A stretch of DNA of 64,000 bases from Shouchella patagoniensis (lineage in GTDB: Bacteria > Bacillota > Bacilli > Bacillales > Bacillaceae_D). Positions 8,920 through 20,759 of this stretch are shown here, piece after piece. The stretch lies in NCBI RefSeq assembly GCF_002019705.1, contig NZ_KV917377.1, forward strand, positions 1,486,565 through 1,550,564. Direction: 5' to 3'. Under the pieces are notes generated by a model. The model made no database searches. It was not told the DNA's origin and saw only the letters and a program-made list of their open reading frames with translations. The position numbers and the translations under genes are program-made. Each line of letters starts with the position of its first letter. Position 1 is the first letter of the stretch.

Positions 8920-8950
8920 TCTAACCTCTCCTTTTAGACAACGTCTGCAT

Positions 8951-9172
8951 ACAAAAAAACAATTATGGGAAAACCCATAATTGTCCTGCACAACAAACAG
9001 TCCCATCCATAGTAGTTCTCCACAGTTTCCCGTGACAGTCCGCCATTTATTCAATGACGACCCAGCTAAAAGACAACGGACATGCCTTTTGCTTCGGCAA
9101 AAACCCCTTTTCAATCTCATCTTAGCTATCCTCGCTCCGAAATTGTACTGATTGTTTTTGCGCCTCTACCCC
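8951..9172 (-). promoter_or_regulatory. Lysine riboswitch (L-box) with terminator
   Basis: The minus strand 9172-9008 carries L-box hallmarks in order: TAGAGGCGC at the 5' P1 region, GGAGCGAGG, GCCGAAGC, then GCTGGGTCG with CATTGAATAAATG, and a closing CTACTATGG that can pair with the 5' end. An intrinsic terminator follows at 8951-8986 (ACAATTATGGG-tttt-CCCATAATTGT plus seven T). Lysine binding should favour the terminator and shut off the downstream carrier. The 31 bp to the TTG start hold the ribosome site. Confidence 0.92.
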
Positions 9173-9213
9173 ATCAATTAGCAGATGAGGTGTTCCTATT
9201 TAATTCATTTTTC

Positions 9214-9242
9214 ATCATATCACATCATGTTATGCGAGACAA
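9214..9242 (-). promoter_or_regulatory. Sigma-A promoter of the lysine-riboswitch transcript
   Basis: TTGTCT, 17-bp spacer, TATGAT with an extended TGA in front (TGATATGAT), about 40 bp upstream of the aptamer. Confidence 0.75.
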
Positions 9243-9257
9243 TGACAAAATACGACA

Positions 9258-10007
9258 TTAGTCCACGTTATTTTCTTCCTGCTCTGCTCCAATAGTCGGG
9301 TAAACAAAGCCACCTTGACCTCCATAAAATTGTGGAACTGCACCCGCGATTAAAGCCATACCTGCAGGAGCTTCAACTGAAATGGTATCCGAGGTTTCTG
9401 AAAAGGGAAGAATAACATCCATATTCACTTCAATCTCTACATACAAGGATATTTGGGTATTATTAATACCTAGTGGCTTAATCTCATCCCGCATGCCGAC
9501 TTTCGCATCCCCTATTAATGCATATCTTACGGGAATACCAGGACCAACATCTGTTAAAAGCGCATTATTTAACGCTCTACCTAATGGAATTGTCGCAACA
9601 ATATTGCTGTTATCACCATAGCTATTTAGTTCTCCTCGTTGAACTTCATTCATAACTTCATGTACACGATGTTGAACATTCCCCAATAACTCATTGTACT
9701 TTTGAGTATTTATATTCGTAAAAACGACCATTCCATCTTCATTTGTTTCTTTATAAAAGATATCGCTCATATCCATCTGCGAAAGTTCTTCAGTCATCGC
9801 CTGCTCAATTGTATAAGTTGCAACACGCTCCATTTCCCGATTTGCAATTTGCGATATAATTGGTCTTAACTGCGAATCCACAAACCACAGTCCTTGTATA
9901 GAAAGAACAGCAAAAAGGATAGAGGAAAGCAGAAGCACATACCGAAAAGGAAGTGGTCCTCTTCCCATTTTTGTTCCTTTGATTGGTTGTTTCCTAAAAC
10001 GCTTCAA
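9258..10007 (-). CDS. yunB: Sporulation protein YunB
   Basis: 249 residues from TTG 10007, seven bases after AGGAGG; a GTG at 10016 lies inside that site. One N-terminal membrane anchor (about residues 22-42, RYVLLLSSILFAVLSIQGLWF) precedes an extracytoplasmic domain of the YunB family, required for normal sporulation in B. subtilis (mother-cell, sigma-E). The tail is acidic (EQEENNVD). It ends 16 bp before the promoter of the lysine carrier with no obvious terminator between. Confidence 0.85.
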   Translation of the reverse strand: MKRFRKQPIKGTKMGRGPLPFRYVLLLSSILFAVLSIQGLWFVDSQLRPIISQIANREMERVATYTIEQAMTEELSQMDMSDIFYKETNEDGMVVFTNINTQKYNELLGNVQHRVHEVMNEVQRGELNSYGDNSNIVATIPLGRALNNALLTDVGPGIPVRYALIGDAKVGMRDEIKPLGINNTQISLYVEIEVNMDVILPFSETSDTISVEAPAGMALIAGAVPQFYGGQGGFVYPTIGAEQEENNVD

Positions 10008-10065
10008 AAAACCCACCTCCTCTAAACATCTTTATGCAAGAGAAGTTGGGCTTTGACCTATTATT

Positions 10066-10548
10066 TTAGGACTTGCGGGTGTAAGTCCTATATTCATGGG
10101 GATAGCGATTTTTTTCATCCATTGTTCCAGGAATTGCTTCCGTCAATTCCCATTCACTATCATCAAGTGAGGGAACAAATGTGTCCGCTTCAAAGACATG
10201 GTCAATGACTGTCACAATTTGTTTATCACAAAGATCCCAAAACAGTTTAAAGATTTCCGTACCGCCTATAATATAGACATCTTCTTGTTCGCTCAGTTTT
10301 TGTACTTCTTCAACACTGTTAAAAACTTCAGCACCATTTGCATCAAAATCTTTATTTCGAGTCAAAACTATGTTTCGCCTTTTAGGCAGCGGACCATTCA
10401 TTGAATCAAATGTTTTTCTTCCCATTACAATCGTTTTTCCGATTGTCGTTCGTTTAAAATGTTGCAAGTCAGCTGGCAGGTGCCAAGGCATATCATTGTC
10501 TTTACCAATCGCGTAGTTACGGTCCCTAGCATACACAAAATAAATCAT
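10066..10548 (-). CDS. dfrA: Dihydrofolate reductase
   Basis: 160 residues, usual for chromosomal DHFR. It reduces dihydrofolate to tetrahydrofolate with NADPH. Substrate-binding D27 lies in MPWHLPADL, the NADPH loop GRKTF at about 44-48, and YIIGGTEIF near 93-101. It overlaps thyA by ATGA (10545-10548), so the two are translationally coupled; dihydrofolate made by ThyA is recycled by this enzyme. Confidence 0.97.
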   Translation of the reverse strand: MIYFVYARDRNYAIGKDNDMPWHLPADLQHFKRTTIGKTIVMGRKTFDSMNGPLPKRRNIVLTRNKDFDANGAEVFNSVEEVQKLSEQEDVYIIGGTEIFKLFWDLCDKQIVTVIDHVFEADTFVPSLDDSEWELTEAIPGTMDEKNRYPHEYRTYTRKS

Positions 10549-11339
10549 ACAGACACCTCTGCTTTAATATGTGGATGAGCTTCATATCCTTGTAACTCAA
10601 AATCTTTAAACGTAAAAGCAAAAAGGTCAGTAACTTCAGGATTTAACACCATTTTTGGCAACGGAAGTGGATCCCTCGTTAACTGCAACTTCGCCTGTTC
10701 TATGTGGTTCGAGTAAAGATGTGCATCACCGAATGTGTGAACAAACTCACCAGGTTTTAGACCACATACTTGAGCAATCATCATTGTAAGCAAAGCGTAA
10801 GATGCAATATTAAATGGAACACCTAAAAAGACATCTGCACTACGTTGGTACAATTGACAAGAGAGTTTACCGTCATTTACATAGAATTGGAATAAACAAT
10901 GACAAGGCGCTAAAGCCATATCATCTATTTCAGCAACGTTCCATGCATTAACGATTAACCGTCTTGAATCTGGATTATTTTTAATTTGATCAACGACATG
11001 AGCAATTTGATCAATCGTTTTTCCATTAGCTCCTTCCCAAGAGCGCCACTGTTTTCCGTAAACAGGGCCCAGTTCACCGTTTTCATCTGCCCATTCATTC
11101 CAAATACGCACTCCATTTTCCTGCAAATAAGCGACATTCGTATCGCCTTTTAAAAACCATAGTAATTCGTGAATAATAGAACGCAAGTGTACTTTTTTTG
11201 TTGTAATAACAGGGAAACCTTCTTCTAAGTCAAACCGCATTTGATAACCAAATGTGCTAATTGTACCAGTGCCTGTCCGGTCTGATTTTTGCGAGCCGTT
11301 TGTTAAAACGTGCTCGCACAACTGTAAATATTGCTGCAT
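10545..11339 (-). CDS. thyA: Thymidylate synthase
   Basis: 264 residues when started at ATG 11339, the same length and numbering as E. coli ThyA: nucleophile C146 in [10 protein letters not shown], with the RTGTGT motif at 21-26. It methylates dUMP to dTMP using methylene-tetrahydrofolate. An in-frame ATG at 11351, directly after GAGGGG, would add four residues and cannot be excluded. It lies in the yunD-yunC-thyA-dfrA-yunB series, close behind yunC. This is the ThyA type; no ThyX is seen. Confidence 0.97.
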   Translation of the reverse strand: MQQYLQLCEHVLTNGSQKSDRTGTGTISTFGYQMRFDLEEGFPVITTKKVHLRSIIHELLWFLKGDTNVAYLQENGVRIWNEWADENGELGPVYGKQWRSWEGANGKTIDQIAHVVDQIKNNPDSRRLIVNAWNVAEIDDMALAPCHCLFQFYVNDGKLSCQLYQRSADVFLGVPFNIASYALLTMMIAQVCGLKPGEFVHTFGDAHLYSNHIEQAKLQLTRDPLPLPKMVLNPEVTDLFAFTFKDFELQGYEAHPHIKAEVSV

Positions 11340-11359
11340 TGATTGCTTCATCCCCTCGT

Positions 11360-11674
11360 TTAAACTTCTGCTTGCTTCATTAGTAGCAATGCATCTTTGC
11401 CCTTCGTTCCTTTTTTAATTCCTAGCTCTTCACACTTAAATGTAACTGATTCAAGTGGTGCATCAAGTAATTGTTCAATTGTACGGACACCTACTGCTCG
11501 ACCGGCAATGATCTCTCGTTCCTTTAATTTCTCATTTAACAGCGCCACATCTAGCGCACCACACATTATATAGCCATGATCACACGTGACTGCCATAAAA
11601 TTTGTTTTAGGTAATTTTAAAGTAATTGCCAGGAATTGTTCACCCTCAATTACTAACGGCTGTACATCAATCAT
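11360..11674 (-). CDS. yunC: YunC, DUF1805 protein
   Basis: 104 residues from ATG 11674, eight bases after AAGGAG; the GTG at 11683 is within the ribosome site. The central block [16 protein letters not shown] is the DUF1805 signature. Family members are small proteins of unknown function with a known fold. Only 20 bp separate it from thyA downstream, so it is probably co-transcribed with thyA-dfrA. Confidence 0.88.
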   Translation of the reverse strand: MIDVQPLVIEGEQFLAITLKLPKTNFMAVTCDHGYIMCGALDVALLNEKLKEREIIAGRAVGVRTIEQLLDAPLESVTFKCEELGIKKGTKGKDALLLMKQAEV

Positions 11675-11728
11675 CTCACTCACTCCTTCAACATGCGTCT
11701 TCTCACACCATATGAAGGAGATAAGCCG

Positions 11729-13075
11729 TTAGTTCCTTTTTTTCAACATTGATAATAAGATATCACGCAAAAATTCTGGAAGCAAATAGTCTTTATTGGA
11801 TGATGCTGCAATTTTAGGAAATAAAAACCCAAACGTATACATATCAAGCGTCGCTAATTTGTAAGTCTTATCTGTTTTAACAGGCTCTCCTAGTACATCT
11901 ATGCCATTTACATTAATTTCAATACCAGTATATATCATTGTACCGAGCACTTTTCCGCGAAAACCAAACCCTTTTAGTGCTAGCTGTACAATGTCATCCG
12001 TTTGTGCACGTTCAATCGTTTCAATTAATTCAGCGCCAGTTAATTCAACGATACATGGATTGATCGGGTGTGGACAAACTCGGTGAATATCTCCAAATGA
12101 GATTGGACCTTTTTCTAGTGTTTCTAATAACACTCCCGCATTCATCATGCCAATATCGAGCCCACACCAGTTTGTTAGCTCATCACACAATGCTTGTGGT
12201 CCAATTGATTGCTCAAACCATTTCACAGGCAATGTAGTTTTCAAATAAACAGCAGATTTCTGCAAGGCAATGTTCGCCTGATTTTCTAAGTTTAAAAGCA
12301 GCACTTTCGTGTTTGGATCTTCAACAAAATGATTAGGATCAAGTAATTCTTCTTCTTTATACCTAAGTGCTCGTCCTTTAAATGTTAGTGATAATTTCCC
12401 TAAGTATTGACCATGCTTACCTGCTTGACAAATCAAAGTCCCATTTATACGCTTTCCGCCTTGAAGAACATTGTGTGTATGGGCACCAATGATGACATCA
12501 ATTTCTGAAACCGACTCTGCAATTAATTCATCTTTCGGTAATCCTAAATGAGATAATAAAATGATGGCGTCTGTTTTTTTTGAGACAGCTTTCACTATAT
12601 CCTTCAATTTATCCAATGAGAAAGATACGTCCCAGCCTAGCTGCTCGTAAAAATGAACCATTGCGGCTGTGTAGCCAATATATGCAACTTTTAAACCATT
12701 TTCCATTTCATCTATCCAATATGGTAAGGCCCATTCTGGACGCTCCCCAACATCTAGATCGATTAAATTTGCTGCAAGCAATTTAAAGTTTGCTTGACTA
12801 TACATAGAATGGAGCATTTCCTTTGAAAATGTAACCCCTTCGTTGTTACCAATTGCAGCAAAATCCACGCCCGCTTCATTTAATAATTGAATGTTCCCTT
12901 GACCTACTGTTGCCTCTGTCATTGGATTAGCACGATCTGCATGATCACCTAAATCGACATAGCGTGTATTCGTATCTCGTTCTTTTTTTATATGAGAAAC
13001 AATTTTAGCCCAGTTTACAAACCCACTATGAATATCATTCGTATGGAAGATAGTAATTTTAATTGTATTGACCAC
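11729..13075 (-). CDS. yunD: Bifunctional metallophosphoesterase/5'-nucleotidase-like YunD
   Basis: 448 residues, no signal peptide, so cytoplasmic unlike UshA. The N-terminal metallophosphatase domain (1-240) shows FHTNDIHSG (D14, H16), DLGDHADR, IGNNEG and GAHTHN metal-binding motifs. The C-terminal 5'-nucleotidase substrate domain spans about 270-440. Start is GTG 13075, with AGGAGG six bases upstream. Likely hydrolyses nucleotides or sugar nucleotides; substrate not shown. Adjacent to the yunE remnant and yunC as in B. subtilis. Confidence 0.9.
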   Translation of the reverse strand: MVNTIKITIFHTNDIHSGFVNWAKIVSHIKKERDTNTRYVDLGDHADRANPMTEATVGQGNIQLLNEAGVDFAAIGNNEGVTFSKEMLHSMYSQANFKLLAANLIDLDVGERPEWALPYWIDEMENGLKVAYIGYTAAMVHFYEQLGWDVSFSLDKLKDIVKAVSKKTDAIILLSHLGLPKDELIAESVSEIDVIIGAHTHNVLQGGKRINGTLICQAGKHGQYLGKLSLTFKGRALRYKEEELLDPNHFVEDPNTKVLLLNLENQANIALQKSAVYLKTTLPVKWFEQSIGPQALCDELTNWCGLDIGMMNAGVLLETLEKGPISFGDIHRVCPHPINPCIVELTGAELIETIERAQTDDIVQLALKGFGFRGKVLGTMIYTGIEINVNGIDVLGEPVKTDKTYKLATLDMYTFGFLFPKIAASSNKDYLLPEFLRDILLSMLKKRN

Positions 13076-13106
13076 CTAAAGCCTCCTATCCTAACCAGTC
13101 AAACAG

Positions 13107-13456
13107 CTATACGATCCCTTGATAGATAAACTGAAGTGCTAGTCCTATAAAAACAATGCGCATGACGTTAATGAGCAATTTCGAATCCATTCGTTTATTC
13201 AACCATACTCCAGCTTTTCCACCAAACCAAGCACCTGGCAATAGTGCAAGCACGTACCGCCAATGGATATGGTCCGCGACTAAATGAGCACTTGTTCCAA
13301 TAATTGCTGAAAATAATACAACAAGCATTCTGTTGCAGCTGCAATCTTTGCAGGAAAGCCAAACCAAACAATCATTACAGGAACCATTGATGCTCCTCCA
13401 CCAACGCCAAATAAACTGGAGAGAAAACCAACAATTAAAAGTAAAACACTCATCAT
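13107..13456 (-). pseudogene. yunE: Truncated, frameshifted TSUP permease (yunE remnant)
   Basis: Two frames together encode about 115 residues of a TauE/SafE (TSUP) sulfite/anion exporter. Frame one begins at ATG 13456/13453 and holds FGVGGGASMVPV and AKIAAAT; after a one-base slip at 13329-13331 the sequence continues in another frame with MLVVLFSAIIGTSAH, PGAWFGGKAG and the usual C-terminus to 13107. This is only one of the two TSUP repeats; a B. subtilis YunE has about 270 residues, and the upstream DNA is occupied by yunF. So the N-terminal half is lost and the rest is shifted. No good ribosome site precedes it. Confidence 0.8.
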
Positions 13457-13472
13457 ATGTGGAACCCGCTTT

Positions 13473-14318
13473 CTAAAATAAATCGAGTTGTCTTGGTGCT
13501 AAGTCTGAATAATGAATGTTCATTCGTTCAATAAGAGTTCGGGCATTCCCCGCTGCATGACCACCCGAATTATTATTAAATACAACGTACACATCTTCAC
13601 TTTGTTTTTTTAATTGCTGTAATTTCTCCACCCACTCATTCATTTCAAATAGATTATAATCATATAAATATCGAACTTCACGCCACGTCTCTCCTTGACG
13701 TGGGCCATTCCACCCATGTACATTTCGACCGTGCAAGCGGACAAGAGTCTTTCCTTTATGAGTCGCTTCAAGAACTGTTGGGACAGAACCAGGACCCGCT
13801 TGAGGCTCATCACAGATGCTATGAATCCAATTGTCTTCTTTCATATAAGCAAGTGTTTTTTCTTTAAACTCCGGCGCAAACCAAGACTGGTGACGGAATT
13901 CTAACGCAACTGGATACTGTTTAAGTTGATTTTTTACATATCGTAACAATTGAACATGCTTTGCTTGCACATCAAACCAAGGTGGAAACTGGCAGAGAAC
14001 CATTGCCAATTTATCTGCTTGAATGAGCGGTTCTAACGATTCTTTAAATGCAGTGAACATGTCCTCTTTAGAGGAATACTTCGATTCACCCCGCTGATGC
14101 CCCGTTATTTCTTGATATGCTTTTACAATAAACTGGAATGATGTTGGCGTTTCTCTAATCCATTTTTCCATTGAAGAAACAGGTTGAACGGCATAAAAGG
14201 AAGAATCCAGCTCGACAATTGGAAAATAGCCCGCATATGTCCCTAGTTTTTCAGTAGGTTTCGCACCCTCGTACAAGCTATAATGGTCCCCCCATCCTGT
14301 CAAACCTATGTAAATCAT
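13473..14318 (-). CDS. yunF: YunF, DUF72 protein
   Basis: 281 residues of the DUF72 family (TIM-barrel fold). Motifs include IYIGLTGWGDH at the start, VELDSSFYA (about 36-44), VALEFRHQSWF (about 135-146) and YVVFNNNSGGHAAGNA near 244-260. Biochemical role is not established. Start ATG 14318 has TGGAGGGG upstream. First gene of the yunF-to-yunB series. Confidence 0.88.
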   Translation of the reverse strand: MIYIGLTGWGDHYSLYEGAKPTEKLGTYAGYFPIVELDSSFYAVQPVSSMEKWIRETPTSFQFIVKAYQEITGHQRGESKYSSKEDMFTAFKESLEPLIQADKLAMVLCQFPPWFDVQAKHVQLLRYVKNQLKQYPVALEFRHQSWFAPEFKEKTLAYMKEDNWIHSICDEPQAGPGSVPTVLEATHKGKTLVRLHGRNVHGWNGPRQGETWREVRYLYDYNLFEMNEWVEKLQQLKKQSEDVYVVFNNNSGGHAAGNARTLIERMNIHYSDLAPRQLDLF

Positions 14319-14501
14319 GTTCAGACCCCTCCAGCTTTATTTCCTTTATTCTAACGCAAAAGCAAATGAAATGCGATAACCAGGCAACGATCTGTATCGA
14401 TCCAGAAACAAGTTTTGATTGAAAAGATTCTTCATCTTTAATCATTAATCTTTTCTGAATAATAAGATATAATAACATGATTTAAACAACGCGAGTTTTA
14501 T

Positions 14502-14533
14502 AAAAAAAACCCCCTTATTTGAATAAGGGGGTT
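14502..14533 (-). terminator. Terminator of the suf operon
   Basis: AACCCCCTTATT/AATAAGGGGGTT stem followed (minus direction) by eight T, right after the sufB stop. Confidence 0.9.
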
Positions 14534-14541
14534 ACTCCTTT

Positions 14542-15939
14542 TTAGCCAATCGAACCTTCCATTTCGAACTTGATAAGACGGTTCATTTCGACCGCATATT
14601 CCATCGGAAGTTCTTTTGTAAACGGCTCGATGAAGCCCATTACGATCATTTCAGTTGCTTCTTCTTCTGAAATTCCACGGCTCATCAAGTAAAATAGCTG
14701 ATCTTCTGATACTTTTGAAACCGTTGCTTCGTGCTCAAGTGTAATATTATTGTTCAAGATTTCATTGTAAGGAATCGTATCGGATGTTGATTCATTATCC
14801 ATGATGAGCGTGTCACACTCAATCTTAGATTTTGAACCATCTGACTTACGTCCGAAGTGACAAATTCCACGATACGTCACTTTACCACCTTGTTTTGAAA
14901 TCGATTTAGAAACAATTGTTGAAGAACAATTTGGCGCAAGATGAGTTACTTTTGCACCAGCATCTTGATGTTGTCCCTTACCAGCAATTGCAATAGAAAG
15001 GATTGTTCCTTTAGCGCCTTCACCACGCATGATAACAGCAGGATACTTCATTGTTAACTTCGAACCAATATTGCCATCTACCCATTCCATTGTTGCACCT
15101 TTATCAGCTACTGCACGTTTTGTAACTAAGTTAAATACGTTAGGCGCCCAGTTTTGGATTGTTGTATAGCGACAATAAGCATTGTCTTTAACAATAATTT
15201 CAACAACTGCACTATGAAGTGAATTCGTTGTGTAAACAGGAGCCGTACAACCTTCTACATAGTGTACAGAACTATCCTCGTCCGCAATAATAAGCGTACG
15301 TTCAAATTGCCCCATGTTTTCAGAGTTGATTCGGAAATAAGCTTGAAGTGGCGTATCAACCTTTACACCTTTAGGTACATAGATAAACGATCCACCAGAC
15401 CATACAGCTGAATTTAGCGCTGAGAATTTGTTATCAGCAGCCGGAATGACAGTAGCAAAGTGCTTTCTAAAGATCTCCTCATTCTCCTTAAGCGCTGTAT
15501 CTGTATCTTTAAAAACAACACCTAAATCTTCAAGATCTTCTTTCATATTGTGATATACAACTTCTGATTCGTATTGAGCAGAAACACCAGCTAGATATTT
15601 TTGTTCTGCTTCAGGAATTCCCAGCTTGTCAAACGTATTTTTAATTTCTTCTGGAACTTCGTCCCAAGAACGCTCTGTTTTGTCTGATGCTTTTACATAA
15701 TACGTAATATCATCAAAATTCAGTTCCGACATATCCCCGCCCCATTGAGGCATTGGCATTTTATAAAACTGTTCAAGAGATTTTAAGCGGAAATCAAGCA
15801 TCCACTGAGGCTCGCTTTTCATACGAGAGATTTCTTCAACAATTTCCTTTGTTAATCCACGCCCTGAACGGAAGATTGACACATCGCGATCCGAAAAACC
15901 GTATTTGTATTCACCGATATCTGGCATTTTTTTCGCCAT
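14542..15939 (-). CDS. sufB: Fe-S scaffold subunit SufB
   Basis: 465 residues, usual for Firmicutes SufB, the main scaffold subunit of the SufBC2D complex on which Fe-S clusters are built. The beta-helix core carries [16 protein letters not shown] and VEGCTAPVY, and the C-terminal part has [20 protein letters not shown] shared with SufD. RBS TTAGGAGGGATTCCGA precedes ATG 15939. Last gene of sufCDSUB, 19 bp after sufU, and closed by a strong terminator. Confidence 0.97.
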   Translation of the reverse strand: MAKKMPDIGEYKYGFSDRDVSIFRSGRGLTKEIVEEISRMKSEPQWMLDFRLKSLEQFYKMPMPQWGGDMSELNFDDITYYVKASDKTERSWDEVPEEIKNTFDKLGIPEAEQKYLAGVSAQYESEVVYHNMKEDLEDLGVVFKDTDTALKENEEIFRKHFATVIPAADNKFSALNSAVWSGGSFIYVPKGVKVDTPLQAYFRINSENMGQFERTLIIADEDSSVHYVEGCTAPVYTTNSLHSAVVEIIVKDNAYCRYTTIQNWAPNVFNLVTKRAVADKGATMEWVDGNIGSKLTMKYPAVIMRGEGAKGTILSIAIAGKGQHQDAGAKVTHLAPNCSSTIVSKSISKQGGKVTYRGICHFGRKSDGSKSKIECDTLIMDNESTSDTIPYNEILNNNITLEHEATVSKVSEDQLFYLMSRGISEEEATEMIVMGFIEPFTKELPMEYAVEMNRLIKFEMEGSIG

Positions 15940-15958
15940 TCGGAATCCCTCCTAATAA

Positions 15959-18919
<2,961 letters not shown>

Positions 18920-18965
18920 ACATACCATCCTTTGCTGTTTTATCGTTAAAGCTCACAACTGGTTA

Positions 18966-19757
18966 TTATGCTTTTTGGCTTGCGTCTACGCGCTCATCTT
19001 CAATGCCAAGTTCTTCTTTAATCCAGTCGTACCCTTCTGCTTCAAGACGTTCAGCAAGCTCTGCTCCGCCAGATTTCACAATGCGTCCTTGCATCATTAC
19101 ATGAACTTTATCCGGCGTAATGTAATCAAGCAAACGTTGATAGTGGGTAATAATTAAGCAACCAAATTCTTCGCCGCGCATTTGGTTTACACCTTCGGCA
19201 ACCACTTTAAGAGCATCGATATCGAGACCTGAATCAATCTCATCTAAAATTGCAATGCGTGGGTCTAACATTAAAAGCTGAAGAATTTCATTACGTTTTT
19301 TCTCTCCACCAGAAAAACCTTCGTTTAAGTAACGTTGAGCAAATGATTGATCCATATCAAGAACATCCATTTTCTCATCCATTTTGCGAATAAACTTCAT
19401 TAGAGAAAGTTCATCGCCTTCTTCCCGGTTTGCATTAATGGCAGACCGAAGAAAGTCCGCGTTCGTAATTCCACTTATTTCACTTGGGTATTGCATTGCA
19501 AGAAACATACCTGCACGAGCACGCTCGTCCACTTCCATTTCAAGAACATCTTCACCATCCATTGTAACTTTACCGCTCGTAATTTCATATTTTGGGTGAC
19601 CCATAATGGCAGAAGCCAATGTTGATTTCCCTGTTCCGTTTGGTCCCATAATCGCATGGATTTCTCCACCGTTGATTTCTAAGCTAAAATCTTTAAGAAT
19701 TTCCTTATCGTCAATAGAGACGTGTAGATTCTCAATCTTTAAATTTGGTACAGACAT
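18966..19757 (-). CDS. sufC: Fe-S assembly ATPase SufC
   Basis: 263-residue ABC-type ATPase. Walker [10 protein letters not shown] at 38-46, signature [10 protein letters not shown] near 153, Walker [12 protein letters not shown] near 174, and H-loop ITHYQRLL. The start is ATG 19757, seven bases after GGAGGG; an ATG at 19772 would overlap that site. First gene of sufCDSUB, with its own promoter and a Fur-like sequence upstream. Confidence 0.97.
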   Translation of the reverse strand: MSVPNLKIENLHVSIDDKEILKDFSLEINGGEIHAIMGPNGTGKSTLASAIMGHPKYEITSGKVTMDGEDVLEMEVDERARAGMFLAMQYPSEISGITNADFLRSAINANREEGDELSLMKFIRKMDEKMDVLDMDQSFAQRYLNEGFSGGEKKRNEILQLLMLDPRIAILDEIDSGLDIDALKVVAEGVNQMRGEEFGCLIITHYQRLLDYITPDKVHVMMQGRIVKSGGAELAERLEAEGYDWIKEELGIEDERVDASQKA

Positions 19758-19816
19758 GTGTATTCCCTCCATGAATTAAGCAAGTCTGCTATTTTCAGCA
19801 GACCTCGCATGCTTTT

Positions 19817-19835
19817 TTTAATGATTATCAATCTA
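19817..19835 (-). promoter_or_regulatory. Fur-box-like sequence in the suf leader
   Basis: The minus strand contains TGATAATCATT, identical to the central 11 bases of the classical 19-bp Fur box; flanks fit less well (about 13 of 19 overall). It lies just after the predicted start of transcription. Iron control of suf is plausible but unproven. Confidence 0.45.
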
Positions 19836-19846
19836 TTCTCATTCTA

Positions 19847-19875
19847 ATTTTATAACAAATGCACTTACACTTCAA
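19847..19875 (-). promoter_or_regulatory. Sigma-A promoter of sufCDSUB
   Basis: TTGAAG, 17-bp spacer, TAAAAT on the minus strand, 90 bp upstream of sufC and after the terminator of the upstream small ORF. Confidence 0.6.
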
Positions 19876-19906
19876 GGACGCCGATTGAGAAAAGTAGAAC
19901 AAGCTC

Positions 19907-19945
19907 GAAAAACAAAGCCTAACGCTCGTAGCACCAGGCTTTGTT
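19907..19945 (-). terminator. Terminator after the 57-codon ORF
   Basis: Arms AACAAAGCCT / AGGCTTTGTT (10 bp perfect) with a 15-base loop, then TTTTTCG in the minus direction. Confidence 0.75.
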
Positions 19946-19956
19946 AGTTATTACTA

Positions 19957-20130
19957 TTATAGTGTCTTCGTTTGGATCGACTCAACAAGCCGATTACAAG
20001 CATCATGTTCGTTTGTTCGCTCTTGCTCGATCTTAAGCCGTTTTTCTAAACTGCTTCCATATTCTGCATAGCTTACTCCGTGTCTTTGCTGTAATCCTTT
20101 TTCCATTTCACTCGTGTAGGAAAGTTGCAT
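19957..20130 (-). CDS. Small 57-residue ORF upstream of suf
   Basis: ATG 20130 to TAA 19957 encodes a 57-residue, charged, probably helical protein (about 19 Lys/Arg/Glu/Asp residues, one Cys at about 45). GAGGATGAGG lies 13 bases upstream, a rather long spacing. A possible promoter (20192-20220) lies upstream and a good terminator begins 12 bases after the stop, which argues for a real transcription unit. I do not recognise the family. It could also be a short regulatory RNA with a chance frame. Confidence 0.45.
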   Translation of the reverse strand: MQLSYTSEMEKGLQQRHGVSYAEYGSSLEKRLKIEQERTNEHDACNRLVESIQTKTL

Positions 20131-20191
20131 GTTCTGAATCGTTCCTCATCCTCTCTGATTTTAAGCGTTGGTCTCTTTTTTTTCCAACAAC

Positions 20192-20220
20192 CTTATGCTA
20201 GCATGAGGCAGAGCCTTCAA
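20192..20220 (-). promoter_or_regulatory. Possible promoter of the small ORF
   Basis: TTGAAG, 17 bp, CATAAG on the minus strand, 62 bp upstream of the ATG at 20130. The -10 is weak (4 of 6). Confidence 0.35.
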
Positions 20221-20222
20221 GC

Positions 20223-20256
20223 AAAGCAAATAGAGCCGCATAATAGCTGCTCTATT
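20223..20256 (-). terminator. Weak terminator-like hairpin after yurZ
   Basis: AATAGAGC/GCTCTATT inverted repeat with a 12-base loop, followed in the minus direction by TTTGCTTTGCTTG. The U-tract is interrupted. Confidence 0.35.
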
Positions 20257-20321
20257 CTGTATTTACCCGGATAGACGATTTTTGAAACCTTCTAACGTAT
20301 AATTCCTTCTACTTGCTCTGT

Positions 20322-20687
20322 TTATTGAATATTCTTACCTAGTTCACGATAAGCTTCTTGCACCAATGTGGCACCTTGACTAAGTGCAGCGCCACTCCCA
20401 AATGCCGTTGCCACTGAAATGGTTTCCAACAGTTCTTCTTCCGAAGCACCGTTGTCAATACATCCTTTTGTATGATAAATAATACAGTACTCATCTTGTG
20501 CCTGAATACTCATTCCAAGAGCAATAAGTTGCTTATGCTTCTTAGAAAGTGCCCCTTCTTTAAAACATTGTTCGGTAAATTCATTATACTTTTCTGCAAA
20601 AATTGGCATCTTTTCTTCAAATGAGCCAACACCCTTTTTATATTGCATCATATGATGTTCCGTTGATGTATGTCCTTCTCGATTCAA
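20322..20687 (-). CDS. yurZ: Carboxymuconolactone decarboxylase-family protein YurZ
   Basis: 121-residue all-helical protein of the CMD/AhpD-like family (PF02627). HKQLIALGMSIQAQDEYC is the family core, but the peroxidase CxxC of AhpD is absent: C68 is followed by I-I-Y and H72, with a lone C76 further on. Enzymatic function is therefore uncertain. Start TTG 20687, with GGGG about nine bases upstream. As in B. subtilis it lies near suf. Confidence 0.82.
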   Translation of the reverse strand: MNREGHTSTEHHMMQYKKGVGSFEEKMPIFAEKYNEFTEQCFKEGALSKKHKQLIALGMSIQAQDEYCIIYHTKGCIDNGASEEELLETISVATAFGSGAALSQGATLVQEAYRELGKNIQ

Positions 20688-20759
20688 ACTTCATCGCCCC
20701 TTCAGTAGTTATAAAGATAGTATGAACGATTCCAAAGAAGGCATACGGATAATCTTATG

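Noticed and set aside
8920-9120. 67-residue N-terminal extension of the NhaC-type carrier
   Set aside because: The extension runs through the riboswitch terminator and aptamer; the TTG at 8919 has an ideal ribosome site.
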